From Microbacterium allomyrinae (lineage in GTDB: Bacteria > Actinomycetota > Actinomycetes > Actinomycetales > Microbacteriaceae): a stretch of DNA of 64,000 nt. The stretch covers positions 1-64,000 of the forward strand of contig NZ_JAGTTN010000003.1 of assembly GCF_020682705.1 (NCBI RefSeq), in the 5' to 3' direction. Below the pieces are notes generated by a model, which did no database searches, had not been told where the DNA came from, and was given only the letters and a program-made list of their open reading frames with translations. Position numbers and translations under genes: made by a program. Below, one piece after another: positions 1 through 7,778 of this stretch (position 1 is its first letter; each line of letters begins with the position of its first letter).

Positions 1-338
1 CCCCCCCCGATTCACGCGGGGAGTCCGCGTCGCACCTCACACCTCGCGCTGGATCTCGGACCCGGGATCCGACAGGCGATGCTGCGGCGGTGGGGGCCTG
101 GTCGATCTCGAGCGAGCACGCCGGGAGCCCATCACTGTCTCGGCGACCCTCGTCGAGAGGCGCCCGATCCTCGGCGGCTCGCGCACCCGCACGATCGAGG
201 TGGCCCTGGCCCCCGACGGAAGGTGATCGCGGATGCGCGACCACATCAGACTCTCGATCCGGCGCCGGATGTCGGCATCCACGCGAACGCCACGACGCGG
301 AGCGCTGTGCGAGCGGCGCGCCGGCGGCCTGGCCACGC
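1..338. other. Left-edge segment with no supported gene
   Basis: I see no convincing gene here. A 111-codon minus-strand frame (37-372) overlaps the end of the lipoprotein gene. It is Arg/Pro-rich, shows no domain and has no clear ribosome binding site, so I do not call it. The segment lies downstream of the minus-strand lipoprotein gene. Confidence 0.5.
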
Positions 339-1271
339 CTAGCCGCCGAAGCCGCACCAGGTGCCGACCCACGCGAGGATCCGGCCGCGGAGGTCCTCAC
401 CCACGAACATCTCGATGTTCCCCGGTTCACCTTCGACCACGACGTCCACGGGGAAGATTGTTCCGCGCTTGTCCTCCTGCACCGCGTGCGGATCGCACCG
501 CGCCGGCACGATGGGGATGCCGACGACGATCGGCATGCTGTCGCCGGCCGCGACGCCGATGTCGAGGCGGAGCGGATCGGATGCCGCATCCGCTGTGGCG
601 AGGGTCAGCAGGTTCGTCGGCCGGATCCCGGCGATCATCGCGGTCGCTCTCCCGGTCGGCGCGACCGTGAGCTCGAGCGTCGCCGGCTCGCCCGCCGCCG
701 ACGGGGTGAATCCGGTGAAGGCGACGTCCGCGGCCTGCGCGAGCGCCACCGCTCGGCACTCCCGCTCGTGGAGTCGTGGAACGAATCCGAGCGGGTCGGG
801 CAGATCGGCGGCGGCCCGCCCAGACCGATCGCCGAGCTCGTAGTCGAGCACCACCGTCGCCTCGGCGGCGCGTGCCGGGCAGGCCACGGCCGGAAGGACG
901 ACACGGATGCCGGTGGTCGAGCCCGCAGGGATCGTGCTGGTGCGCTCGACGGCCCGCGTCGCGTGCCCGTCGAAGTGCGGGTCGTCGACGGCGACCTCGG
1001 TCACGACGAGCGGCTCGTCGCTGCCGTTCGTCACCATGACCCGGGCTTCGCGCGTCGCCACATCGGACCGCTGCTGGATGAACTCGACCGTGATCCCGGC
1101 GGGCAGGTTCGATACGCCTTCGCTCGCGCCCGCGGTCGATCCGCCGCCATCGCCAGCGGTGCAGCCGGCGAGCGCGACCATCGCCACGAGTGCGAACGCG
1201 AAGGCCGCCGACCGCTTCGCCGCGGTTGAGGATTCAGGCGAAACGCCGGCGACGGCAGCGAGTCGCGGCAT
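339..1271 (-). CDS. Putative secreted lipoprotein
   Basis: A protein of about 310 residues with a short basic N-terminus, a hydrophobic stretch and a lipobox (LAGC) near residue 37. It should be exported, lipidated and anchored to the outer face of the membrane. The mature part opens with a Gly/Ser-rich linker. It then shows two weakly repeated beta-rich stretches that look like immunoglobulin-type domains. No catalytic motif is visible and I recognise no named family. The start at 1271 puts the signal peptide close to the N-terminus; a 15-codon longer start at 1316 is possible. The gene follows the racemase gene on the same strand after 57 bp, so co-transcription is possible. The lipoprotein call is firm and the function unknown. 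Confidence 0.8.
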   Translation of the reverse strand: MPRLAAVAGVSPESSTAAKRSAAFAFALVAMVALAGCTAGDGGGSTAGASEGVSNLPAGITVEFIQQRSDVATREARVMVTNGSDEPLVVTEVAVDDPHFDGHATRAVERTSTIPAGSTTGIRVVLPAVACPARAAEATVVLDYELGDRSGRAAADLPDPLGFVPRLHERECRAVALAQAADVAFTGFTPSAAGEPATLELTVAPTGRATAMIAGIRPTNLLTLATADAASDPLRLDIGVAAGDSMPIVVGIPIVPARCDPHAVQEDKRGTIFPVDVVVEGEPGNIEMFVGEDLRGRILAWVGTWCGFGG

Positions 1272-1328
1272 CCGCCCGTCGTTCTTCCTGAATTCGAAAC
1301 GCCTGCGTGGTCGCACGACCGCCTCCGG

Positions 1329-2462
1329 CTACCGCGTGAGCGTCTCGCGCGCGACGGTGAAGTCCTCGAGCGCGACGGGATCGATGTCGACGCCGATCCC
1401 GTGTCCGAGGGGCACGCGCACGTGACCGTCCTCGAGCACGGCGGGCTCGGTGACGATGTCGCGCTCATAGAAGCGGCTCGAGGCCGACACGTCCCCCGGC
1501 AGCGTGAAGCCCGGAAGTGCGGCGAGCGCCGCGTTCGCGGCGCGTCCGATGCCGGTCTCGACCATGCCGCCGCACCACACCGGCACCCCGGCGGCGAGGC
1601 AGCGGTCGTGGATGCGCATCGCCTCGAGGTAGCCGCCCACGCGTCCGGCCTTGATGTTGATGATCGAGGTCGAGCCCAGTGCCAGCGCGTCGGCGGCGGC
1701 CTTGTCGGACACGATCGATTCGTCCAGGCACACCGGTGTGCGCAGGCGCCGGGCCAGCGTCGCGTGGTCGACGAGGTCGTCCTCCTGCAGCGGCTGCTCG
1801 ATCAGCAGCAGGTCGAAGCGGTCGAGCTCTGCCAGGGTCTCGGCATCTTCCAGCGTGTAGGCGGAGTTCGCATCGACCTGCAGCGGGATCGCGCCGAACG
1901 CCTCGCGAACCGCCGCCGTGTCGTCGATGTCGCGGCCGGGCTTGATCTTGATCTTGATCCGCACGTACCCCTCGTCGAGGTAGCCGCGCACCGCCTCGAC
2001 GAGAGCGGCGGGGTCGCGCTGGATCCCCACCGACACCCCGCTCGGCACGCGCTCGCGCACCGCCCCGGCATACTCGCCGAGCGAGCGCCCTTCGGCGCGA
2101 AGGGCAGCGTCCAGCACGGCGAGCTCGACGCCCGCCTTCGCCATCCGGTGTCCCTTGAAGGGTTCGAGCAGGCCGGCGACGTCCTCGGGCGCGAGGCGGC
2201 CGCGATCCAGCAGCGCCGGCGCGAGGAAGCGCAGCGTCACGTCCCACGCGCCCTGCGTGTATTCGCTCGAATAGAGCGGAGCATCCTGCGTGACGATCTC
2301 GCCCCAGCCGTCGCCGTCGGCGGTGAGCGCCCGCACGATGATCACCTCGCGCACCGTCTCGGTTCCGAACGACGTCGTGAACGGCGAGACGAGCGGCAGG
2401 TGCAGCACTCGCAGTTCGAATCCTTCGAGAGCGACGGATGCCGCGGGCCGGGCGATGGGCAT
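1329..2462 (-). CDS. N-acylamino acid racemase / o-succinylbenzoate synthase family (enolase superfamily)
   Basis: A 377-residue enolase-superfamily enzyme of the MLE subgroup, which abstracts an alpha proton through a Mg-bound enediolate. The catalytic lysine pair lies in KIKIKPG. Metal ligands lie in VDANSAYT, LLIEQPL and CLDESI. The second base lies in INIKAGR, and the C-terminal GGMVETGIGR is typical of the NSAR/OSBS family. Family members make o-succinylbenzoate for menaquinone or racemise N-succinyl amino acids. No other men genes are present, while a GNAT transferase of the type paired with NSAR lies 1.6 kb upstream on the same strand, so I favour the racemase role. The ATG lies 7 bases after a TACGCT -10 box (2469-2474), which suggests a leaderless mRNA. 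Confidence 0.9.
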   Translation of the reverse strand: MPIARPAASVALEGFELRVLHLPLVSPFTTSFGTETVREVIIVRALTADGDGWGEIVTQDAPLYSSEYTQGAWDVTLRFLAPALLDRGRLAPEDVAGLLEPFKGHRMAKAGVELAVLDAALRAEGRSLGEYAGAVRERVPSGVSVGIQRDPAALVEAVRGYLDEGYVRIKIKIKPGRDIDDTAAVREAFGAIPLQVDANSAYTLEDAETLAELDRFDLLLIEQPLQEDDLVDHATLARRLRTPVCLDESIVSDKAAADALALGSTSIINIKAGRVGGYLEAMRIHDRCLAAGVPVWCGGMVETGIGRAANAALAALPGFTLPGDVSASSRFYERDIVTEPAVLEDGHVRVPLGHGIGVDIDPVALEDFTVARETLTR

Positions 2463-2556
2463 GCGCTCAGCGTACGCCCGGGTCGCGGTGGCGCGGCCGG
2501 ACCGCCGTGGGACAGGCGGTCCGCCGTCAGACGGTCCGCGAGCGGCGCGGCGGATG

Positions 2557-2706
2557 TCAGTGGGCGAAGCGGCTGAGGGAGTCGTGGCGGACCGGCACGT
2601 ACGTCGCCCGAGCGACGCGGGGCCTACGGCGTCGCGGCTCGCGTTCACCGGCGCGACGCACAGCGTCGGCGAGAGCAATGGTCACGTTCTCGATGTACTC
2701 GCGCAT
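2557..2706 (-). CDS. Small Arg-rich protein of 49 residues, unknown function
   Basis: This is a short frame that automatic callers would probably miss. The ATG at 2706 follows a strong Shine-Dalgarno GAGGAGG with good spacing, and the frame runs 49 codons to TGA. Residues 1-18 (MREYIENVTIALADAV and following) could form an amphipathic helix. Residues 18-35 are strongly basic, with four consecutive Arg. The C-terminus is mixed (YVPVRHDSL). No family is recognised. It lies between the cyclase and racemase genes on the same strand. The ribosome binding site is the main support. Confidence 0.55.
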   Translation of the reverse strand: MREYIENVTIALADAVRRAGEREPRRRRPRVARATYVPVRHDSLSRFAH

Positions 2707-2862
2707 GGCGTCCTCCTCGGGTTACAGGAGAAGAGGCGTGCGCCGGGGCAGTGATACCTCGGCGTCGAGATCACCCCTATGCCCTCACGCTACGAGGGGC
2801 CCCCGACATCCGAATCGGGGAACGACCCCCGAGCGGCGGCGCCTTGGACAGGAGGTGTGCCC

Positions 2863-2902
2863 CTCCACAGGAGGTTCGAGAGGTGGGCTTCCTCCTGTGG
2901 AG
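2863..2902 (-). terminator. Hairpin downstream of the cyclase gene
   Basis: A perfect 12-bp inverted repeat (CTCCACAGGAGG at 2863-2874, complement at 2891-2902) with a 16-base loop, about 65 bp past the stop of the minus-strand cyclase gene. There is no U tract. It could end that transcript or shield the small gene that follows. Confidence 0.5.
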
Positions 2903-2920
2903 CCGCACATATCCTGCAGG

Positions 2921-2955
2921 CCGGGCCGGGCCGAGCCGGGCCGGGCCGGGCCGGG
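2921..2955. repeat. CCGGG pentamer tandem repeat
   Basis: Seven head-to-tail copies of a CCGGG pentamer, the third reading CCGAG, starting 11 bp beyond the cyclase stop codon. The array is prone to slippage. It may act in transcript termination together with the hairpin at 2863-2902, but no function is shown. Confidence 0.85.
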
Positions 2956-2965
2956 CCCGCCGGGA

Positions 2966-3898
2966 TCAGGCCGGGATTTCGGCGAAGGCCCGCACCGGGA
3001 AGGTGCCGAATCCCTCGACCGCGGGCGGTGCCGCGGTGAACCGGGCGCCCCGGGGCGGCACCGCGCCCAGGTTGGTCAGGTGCTCGACGACGTGCACGCC
3101 GGCAGCGAGCAGAAGCGTGTGGGCGGGGCGCTCGCCACCGGACTCGGTGTCGTCGATGTTGAGCGAGTCGATGCCCACGAGCACGGCGCCGTTCTCGATC
3201 AGCCACTCGGCGCCCTCCCCGGTGAGGAACGGCGCGCCCGAGCCGTACTCGGGGCGCCCGAACCACGCATCCCAGCCGGTGTGCAGCAGTACGGCCGCGC
3301 CGCGCACGTCGCGATCGGCGAGGATTTCGGGGCGGATGCCGCGCCGAGACTGATCCCATGCGTCGTCCAGGTGGAAGACCTCGGCGCGCAGGCCCACGAG
3401 CGACGACAGCTCGAGGCCGGCGAGGTCCGGGCCGTCGGCGTACCGGTGGAAGGGGCTGTCGAGGTAGGTGCCGGTGTTGCCGATCATCGTGATGACGTCC
3501 ATGGCGAACTCGGTGCCGGGCGCGTACTTGGCCCGCGAATCCTCTCGCGTCAGGTGCGATGCGATCGTGGGTGCGGGCAGTCCGGGGTAGGTGACGAGCC
3601 CCGCGCGGATCGGGTGGCTGAGGTCGACGATCCGTGTCCGCGAGCCGGCATCACCGGCGCCGAGGCCCGTCGACGTGTCGACGCCGCGGCTGCCGCGGTG
3701 CGGCTCCGAGACGACCCGCAGACCGCGCAGCGCCACCTCGTCGACCAGTGCCAGTCCGAGATGGGTGACCAGCAGACGGGCGATATCGTCCTGAGCGAGA
3801 TCGGGAGACGGCAGGTCGAGCCGGAAGCCGGTGCCCGACAGCGCTCCCCCGTTCGCGAAGCGGATGTCGAAGTCGAAGTGGGCGCGGTAGTCGGGCAT
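2966..3898 (-). CDS. Cyclase/kynurenine-formamidase-family protein with altered metal site
   Basis: A 310-residue protein. Residues from about 88 to the end match the cyclase family (PF04199), whose members hydrolyse cyclic amides or formamides with a metal bound by HTGTHxDxPxH. Here that motif reads NTGTYLDSPFH: the first two His are Asn and Tyr, while Asp and the last His remain. About 90 N-terminal residues precede the domain and are rich in beta-type sequence; they are unassigned. The catalytic state is therefore uncertain: it may use a different metal geometry or be a non-hydrolytic relative. The ATG lies 7 bases after TAGGCT (3905-3910), so the mRNA is probably leaderless. It has no island operator and stands alone. 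Confidence 0.8.
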   Translation of the reverse strand: MPDYRAHFDFDIRFANGGALSGTGFRLDLPSPDLAQDDIARLLVTHLGLALVDEVALRGLRVVSEPHRGSRGVDTSTGLGAGDAGSRTRIVDLSHPIRAGLVTYPGLPAPTIASHLTREDSRAKYAPGTEFAMDVITMIGNTGTYLDSPFHRYADGPDLAGLELSSLVGLRAEVFHLDDAWDQSRRGIRPEILADRDVRGAAVLLHTGWDAWFGRPEYGSGAPFLTGEGAEWLIENGAVLVGIDSLNIDDTESGGERPAHTLLLAAGVHVVEHLTNLGAVPPRGARFTAAPPAVEGFGTFPVRAFAEIPA

Positions 3899-4084
3899 GG
3901 CGCCAGCCTAGGGTCGAGCGGATGCCGCGCCACCCGCGACCGCGGAGATCGTCGGTTCTGCGTCGCCCGACGGCAGGATCCCTCCGAAACGTCCTCGGTC
4001 CGGGCCGGTTTCGCCGCCGGGGCTCCTCGCCCGGCGACCGGATTCCCGCTCCGCACGGACGATCAGAGCGAGGCACGATACGAC

Positions 4085-4798
4085 TCAGTGCCGTACGAGC
4101 AGGTACCCGCGCGCGTCGTCGAAGCCGGCGATGACGAGGCCGTCCGCGAGGTGCCCGACGAGCTGGTCGCGCACGTGCGAACGCCAGACCGCGGCATCCA
4201 CCGGCGTCTCACGGCGGATGGTCTCGATGTCGTGCGGAATCTCGACCGACGCGACCACGCGCGCGTCTTCGGGCGTCGCCACCGGCGGCGCGGCGAGCGC
4301 CCACGACACCAGGATCCGGTCGGTCTGGTCGCCGCGATTGACGCCGTCGTCCATGGGGCCGTAGTGATTCACCAGGTACTCGGTGACGCGAGTGCCGAGC
4401 ACGCGCAGGTTGAAGTGCGCGTTGCGCGCGACGAGCGGGTCGAAGGTCCAGGTGATGTGCCCGACGTCGCGAGCGAGCGCCCATTCGCGCTGATGCTGCT
4501 TGAGCACGCGCCCGAGTCCCTGGGACTGGTGGTCGGGCAGCACCCCGGTGATGTGGCTGTGCATCGAGCGCGCCGCGGGCGCGGCGAAGAACGCGACGGA
4601 TGCCCCGACCATGCGCTCGCCGTCGTACAGTCCCACCGCGTAGTTGCCGGAGTGCGCGAGCGCCCGCAGCAGGTTGGGCGGCATCCCCCCGCGGTCGCCG
4701 CCCCACACCTCGGCGAGCACTTCTGAGGCGCGGTGCACCTCCTCGACCGTATCGAGCGGACGGATGTCGATGCCCGGCGGCGCCTGGATGTCGGCCAT
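4085..4798 (-). CDS. GNAT-family N-acyltransferase of the COG3375 type
   Basis: A 237-residue predicted acyl-CoA-dependent N-acyltransferase. The acyl-CoA pyrophosphate loop is visible as QSQGLGRVLK at about residues 91-100, preceded by SHITGVLPDHQ, and the FDPLVARNAHFNLRVLG segment is typical of this GNAT group. Relatives next to N-succinylamino acid racemase genes act as D-amino acid N-succinyltransferases, feeding the racemase in an irreversible D-to-L conversion. The racemase gene lies 1.6 kb downstream on the same strand, but no M20 desuccinylase is in the window. The substrate is therefore inferred. The ATG is 7 bases from CAGACT, a weak -10 box. Confidence 0.85.
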   Translation of the reverse strand: MADIQAPPGIDIRPLDTVEEVHRASEVLAEVWGGDRGGMPPNLLRALAHSGNYAVGLYDGERMVGASVAFFAAPAARSMHSHITGVLPDHQSQGLGRVLKQHQREWALARDVGHITWTFDPLVARNAHFNLRVLGTRVTEYLVNHYGPMDDGVNRGDQTDRILVSWALAAPPVATPEDARVVASVEIPHDIETIRRETPVDAAVWRSHVRDQLVGHLADGLVIAGFDDARGYLLVRH

Positions 4799-4955
4799 GC
4801 CTCAAGTCTGCACCCGCCTTCGCCGCAGCAACTCCTCAGATTCGGCGCGGACCGCCGGATTCCTTCGCAGGTGTCACCGATCTCGCCCGGATCGGCGGAG
4901 TTCGTGCCGCCCGGCCGGCGGAGCCGGCACTGCGCAGCGCCGATAGCCTGGAGTG

Positions 4956-6401
4956 ATGGGCACCGGGGACGAGGACGCGAGACGGCGACTCACCCGGATG
5001 CCCCGCCAGGGCGCCATCGTCGCGGTCCTGGCGATCGCGGGGCTGTGCTCGTCGTTCATGTTCACGCTCATGGTGCCGATCCAGTCGAAGCTGCCAGAGC
5101 TGCTCGACGCCAGTCGGGAAGACACCGCGTGGGTGGTCACCTCGACGTTGCTCGCCGCTGCGGTGATCACGCCGATCGCGGGCCGCCTGGGCGACATGTA
5201 CGGCAAACGCCGGATCCTGCTGGTGCTGGTCGCGGTGATGGTGGCCGGCTCCGTCGTGGCGGCGCTGTCACCCGGCATCGTCGGGATCATCGTCGGGCGG
5301 ACGCTTCAGGGAGCCATCGTCGGTGTCGTGCCGCTCGGCATCTCGATCCTGCGCGACGTCCTGCACGAGGCTCGTGTCGACTCGGCCATCGCCTTCATGA
5401 GCGCGACGCTCGGCGTCGGCGGGGCGCTCGGTCTGCCGATCAGCGCGCTCGTGACGGAGCGTGCGGACTGGCACGTGCTGTTCTGGCTGGCGGCGGGCCT
5501 CGGAATCGTGGTGTTCGCCCTCGTCCTCTGGATCGTCCCGGTGAGCGTGCTGCGCACCGCCGGCCGATTCGATTTCGTCGGCGCGGTCGGACTCGCCGTG
5601 GGACTCATCGGCATCCTGCTCGCGATCTCGCGCGGCAACGAATGGGGCTGGGGATCGCCCCCCGTCCTGGTGTGCGGGCTCGGCGGACTCGCGGTGCTGC
5701 TGCTGTGGGGCTGGTTCGAGCTGCGCATCGACGAGCCGCTGCTCGACCTGAGAGTCGCGGCCCGGCCTGCGGTGCTGCTCACGAACATCGCCTCGGTGGC
5801 CATGGGCTTCTCCCTCTTCGCGTCGAACGTCGTCTACCCGCAGATGCTGGAGCTCCCCGTCGCGACCGGTGCGGGTTTCGGGCTGTCGCTGCTCGCCGCG
5901 AGCCTGATCGTCATGCCCTCGGGTCTGGTCATGATGGTGCTCTCACCGGTGGCCGGGCGCATCGCGTACCGGACCGGACCCAAGCTCCTCCTCCTGCTGG
6001 GCGCACTCTCGCTCCTGGCGGCCTACGGCTTCACACTGCTGTTCTCGTCAGAGGTGTGGCACATCCTCGTCGCGAACATCCTGATCGGGGCGGGCATCGG
6101 CTTCGGCTACGCGTCGATGCCGATGCTGATCATGCGCTCGGTTCCGCAGAGCGAGACCGGAGCATCCAACGGCCTGAACGCCCTGTTCCGCTCGCTGGGC
6201 ACCAGTACTGCGGCCGCCGTGATCGGCGCCGTGCTCGCGACGTACACGGTGGACTTCGACGGGATCCCCGTGCCCACGACGACAGGATTCACCCTGTCGC
6301 TCATCCTCGGCGGGGTGGCGGCGCTCGTCGCGCTCGTGGTCGCGCTGTTCATCCCGCGTCATCGCGCGCCCGAGGAGCGGCATCCGTCCCTTCCGGAGTG
6401 A
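4956..6401 (+). CDS. MFS drug-efflux-type transporter (DHA2-like)
   Basis: A membrane protein of about 481 residues with roughly 14 hydrophobic segments. The first loop has the MFS signature GRLGDMYGKRR, followed by a strongly hydrophobic core. The layout fits the DHA2 (EmrB/QacA) proton antiporters, which export lipophilic drugs, but the substrate is unknown. ATG 4956 lies exactly 7 bases after TAGCCT (4944-4949), so a leaderless mRNA is likely; GTG 4953 is the alternative. It converges with the FAD oxidoreductase gene 12 bp downstream. Confidence 0.88.
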   Translation: MGTGDEDARRRLTRMPRQGAIVAVLAIAGLCSSFMFTLMVPIQSKLPELLDASREDTAWVVTSTLLAAAVITPIAGRLGDMYGKRRILLVLVAVMVAGSVVAALSPGIVGIIVGRTLQGAIVGVVPLGISILRDVLHEARVDSAIAFMSATLGVGGALGLPISALVTERADWHVLFWLAAGLGIVVFALVLWIVPVSVLRTAGRFDFVGAVGLAVGLIGILLAISRGNEWGWGSPPVLVCGLGGLAVLLLWGWFELRIDEPLLDLRVAARPAVLLTNIASVAMGFSLFASNVVYPQMLELPVATGAGFGLSLLAASLIVMPSGLVMMVLSPVAGRIAYRTGPKLLLLLGALSLLAAYGFTLLFSSEVWHILVANILIGAGIGFGYASMPMLIMRSVPQSETGASNGLNALFRSLGTSTAAAVIGAVLATYTVDFDGIPVPTTTGFTLSLILGGVAALVALVVALFIPRHRAPEERHPSLPE

Positions 6402-6412
6402 GCCGGCGGGAA

Positions 6413-7666
6413 TCAGCCTCGCAGACGGGTGAGACGGTGCGACTCGGGCGCCAGGCGCTCGGCGACGGCGACCGCCGACAGGATCGCGCTCTCGTGGGAG
6501 TCGGCGTCGGCGGTGTACAGGCCGGCGAGCGAGACGTCGTGGTTCCCCTGCAGCGGACGCAGGCGTCGCTGCGCATCGAAGTACGTCGTGTCGATCAGCC
6601 CGTGCTGGTAGGTCGCGGTCGCGTAGAGAGGTTGCGGAGGCTCGGCGTCGTACGTCACCCAGCTCTTGAAGACGGGCACGCCGCGGGCCGGGCTCCAGAT
6701 CGACAGCGAGCTGTGCGCGCCATCCGCCCGCGCGTTCACGACCGACCAGGCGGCTTCGTCGCGGGGCATGAGACGCCGGTCGCCGTGGATCGCGATCGTC
6801 GTGTCGAAGTACTCGAAGCGCGCGAGCTGCCGCGTCATGTCCGCCGCCTCGGGGAGCGTCGCGAGGAGATCGTGCGCCTGGCGCGCGTTGCACGCCAGTA
6901 CGACGTGGTCGAACGGATGCCCCGTACCCGCGACGTCGACGAGCACAGCGCCGTCCGCGCTCCGCGTGAGCGAGTCGACCCCTGCATCCGTCCGCACGGC
7001 CGTGCGCACCAGTGAGCCGACGAGGGCGTCGACGTAGACGCGGAGCCCGCCGGGAATCTCGCTCTGCTCGGGAGGCTTCAGACCTCGCGGGAGGTTCGCG
7101 CCCAGGTAGTACAGCGCGTTGTACGCGGCGAACCGGCGGAAGTCGGCGAGCTCGACGCACCAGAACGCGAGCAGCAGGGGGAAGAGGAATCCGTCGACGA
7201 ACGACTTCGGCAGGCGCTTGCGCTCGACGTACTCCGCGATCGTGAGCGTCGTGTCGTGCTGGGCGAGGAATGCCGGGATGTCGGAGAGGAACGCCCGGAA
7301 TCGCACCAGATTCACGATCGCACGAGGCGTGAGCGAGGCCCACACCGGCCGGCCGGTTCGAAGCGGCGGCATCACCACCGGCCGGGTGCCGTCGAGCCGT
7401 GAGACGGTGAGCGTCGCGGGATACGAGGTGCGCGCGATCCCCAGCTCGTCGAGCAGCCGATTGAACGTGGCATAGGCGGCACTCGGCGCGAAGAACTGGA
7501 AGCCGGCGTCGATGCTGAGCTCCTGCCCGTCGACCTCGATGTCGATGGTGTGGGCGTGACCGCCGAGGCGGCCGTCCTTCTCGAAGAGCGTGACCTCGTG
7601 ATCCTCTTCCAGCAGCCACGCGGCGGCCAGTCCCGCTGCGCCACCACCGATGATGCCGATCCGCAT
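6413..7666 (-). CDS. FAD-dependent oxidoreductase, amine-oxidase-like (COG2907 type)
   Basis: A 417-residue flavoprotein. It starts with a dinucleotide-binding fold (IGGGAAGLAAAWLL at about residues 5-18, acidic residue in LFEKDGRLGG). The C-terminal FAD motif SLAGLYTADAD and a CNARQAHDLL segment match the predicted NAD/FAD-binding proteins of COG2907, relatives of protoporphyrinogen oxidases and desaturases. Homologues often sit beside cyclopropane-fatty-acid synthase genes, but that neighbour is absent. The chosen ATG 7666 directly precedes the Rossmann motif; a 20-codon longer start is less likely. Reaction unknown. Confidence 0.85.
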   Translation of the reverse strand: MRIGIIGGGAAGLAAAWLLEEDHEVTLFEKDGRLGGHAHTIDIEVDGQELSIDAGFQFFAPSAAYATFNRLLDELGIARTSYPATLTVSRLDGTRPVVMPPLRTGRPVWASLTPRAIVNLVRFRAFLSDIPAFLAQHDTTLTIAEYVERKRLPKSFVDGFLFPLLLAFWCVELADFRRFAAYNALYYLGANLPRGLKPPEQSEIPGGLRVYVDALVGSLVRTAVRTDAGVDSLTRSADGAVLVDVAGTGHPFDHVVLACNARQAHDLLATLPEAADMTRQLARFEYFDTTIAIHGDRRLMPRDEAAWSVVNARADGAHSSLSIWSPARGVPVFKSWVTYDAEPPQPLYATATYQHGLIDTTYFDAQRRLRPLQGNHDVSLAGLYTADADSHESAILSAVAVAERLAPESHRLTRLRG

Positions 7667-7778
7667 GTTCCCGCCCTTCGGAGAGCCAGCCCTCAGACTA
7701 GGTTCCCGCGCAGGCCTATCGCGCACGCGGGCGCCGTCGCTAGCCTGACGTCAGTGTCAGGGGTGACGGGAGCAGTCG

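Noticed and set aside
37..372. A 111-codon minus-strand frame at the left edge
   Set aside because: No domain, no ribosome binding site or -10 box, and overlap with the lipoprotein end.
2921..2955. Pentamer array as a CRISPR or IS end
   Set aside because: Units are only 5 bp with no spacers, and no cas or transposase genes are present.
2438..7015. Long plus-strand frames opposite or out of phase with the cyclase, GNAT and MFS genes
   Set aside because: Arg/Gly/Pro-rich shadow frames with no start signal; the recognised proteins lie in other frames.
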